From NCBI GenBank assembly GCA_964586655.1, contig CAZPGY010000016.1, positions 1 to 62,587 on the forward strand: DNA of 62,587 bases. The letters are read 5' to 3'. Source of the stretch: JAJYSO01 sp964586655 (GTDB lineage: Bacteria; Bacteroidota; Bacteroidia; Flavobacteriales; Flavobacteriaceae). Position numbers and translations under genes: made by a program. Positions within the stretch are counted from its first letter, which is position 1; each line of letters opens with the position of its first letter. The notes beneath the pieces are model-generated. The model was not told the DNA's origin and made no database searches. It worked only from the letters and a program-made list of their open reading frames with translations. This document shows, piece by piece, positions 62,477 through 62,587 of the stretch.

Positions 62477-62587
62477 ATACCAATTATACATACAAAATAG
62501 CCCAATATTTATGTCTAAATTTCAAATCTCTTCGTTAAAAATGCTCGTCATAGCTATGGCTATGCCTGTGCTTTTTGCCTTGACCTT
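62477..62587. repeat. MITE-like palindromic repeat, cut by the window end
   Basis: It starts with ATACCAATTATACATAC and follows the reverse complement of the complete copy at 55211-55371 with few changes. The right arm lies beyond base 62587. Its last 39 bases are identical to 14519-14557. Confidence 0.85.

Overview
The window looks like a chromosome segment of a Bacteroidota bacterium, most likely a marine-type member of the Flavobacteriaceae. The evidence is TonB-dependent receptors with carboxypeptidase-regulatory-like N-termini, lipoproteins, DUF6427/DUF6341/DUF6428 families typical of flavobacteria, a PafA-type alkaline phosphatase, PdhA-PdhC adjacency, AT-rich spacers, absence of clear Shine-Dalgarno sites, and several exact TAnnTTTG -7 promoter elements. 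No rRNA, tRNA or CRISPR array was recognised.

Layout. 1-5.6 kb: a broken serine hydrolase, an outer-membrane beta-barrel receptor, and a LytS-type kinase/LytTR regulator pair. 5.8-7.0 kb: a decayed IS3-family insertion sequence with a 3-bp target duplication. 7.1-12.9 kb: a PhoB/OmpR-type response regulator diverging from a TonB-dependent receptor and a beta-helix lipoprotein, with 11-bp-phased direct repeats upstream of both (a candidate flavobacterial Pho box), then a YetF-like protein. 13-22 kb: a cupredoxin/DUF4142 operon, a second serine hydrolase, a FadL/SGNH-lipoprotein/DUF2147 operon and an OmpA-family protein. 22-24.6 kb: DUF6427, DUF6341 and purD.

24.8-43.1 kb: a large leftward Wzx/Wzy-type exopolysaccharide locus. 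WecB and WecC make UDP-ManNAcA. A WcaJ-like initiating transferase and a WecG/TagA transferase build the lipid-linked unit. A flippase, three Wzy/WaaL-like membrane proteins and a Wzz-like protein move and polymerise it. A sulfotransferase, a deacetylase-like protein and an asparagine-synthase-like enzyme (without its glutaminase cysteine) probably modify it. Two tandem lipoprotein polysaccharide lyases of heparin-lyase-I type sit inside the locus and may trim the polymer. CysQ beside it would clear the PAP made by sulfotransfer. manC (55-56 kb) could supply GDP-mannose.

43.4-46 kb: an arsenic operon (ArsR, DUF6428, arsenate reductase-like, ACR3) behind a clear palindromic operator. 46.1-47.6 kb: a glycosyltransferase interrupted by an in-frame 24-bp tandem repeat and a 100-N assembly gap. 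47.7-62.6 kb: mostly housekeeping genes (gcvP, a KAS III enzyme, pafA, an MlaE/MlaF ABC pair, manC, a SprT-like protein, an SDR, a GlcD-like oxidase, pdhC, pdhA).

A palindromic, MITE-like repeat family with ATACCAATT/AATTGGTAT ends occurs three times (14.5 kb degenerate, 55.2 kb complete, 62.5 kb cut by the window end).
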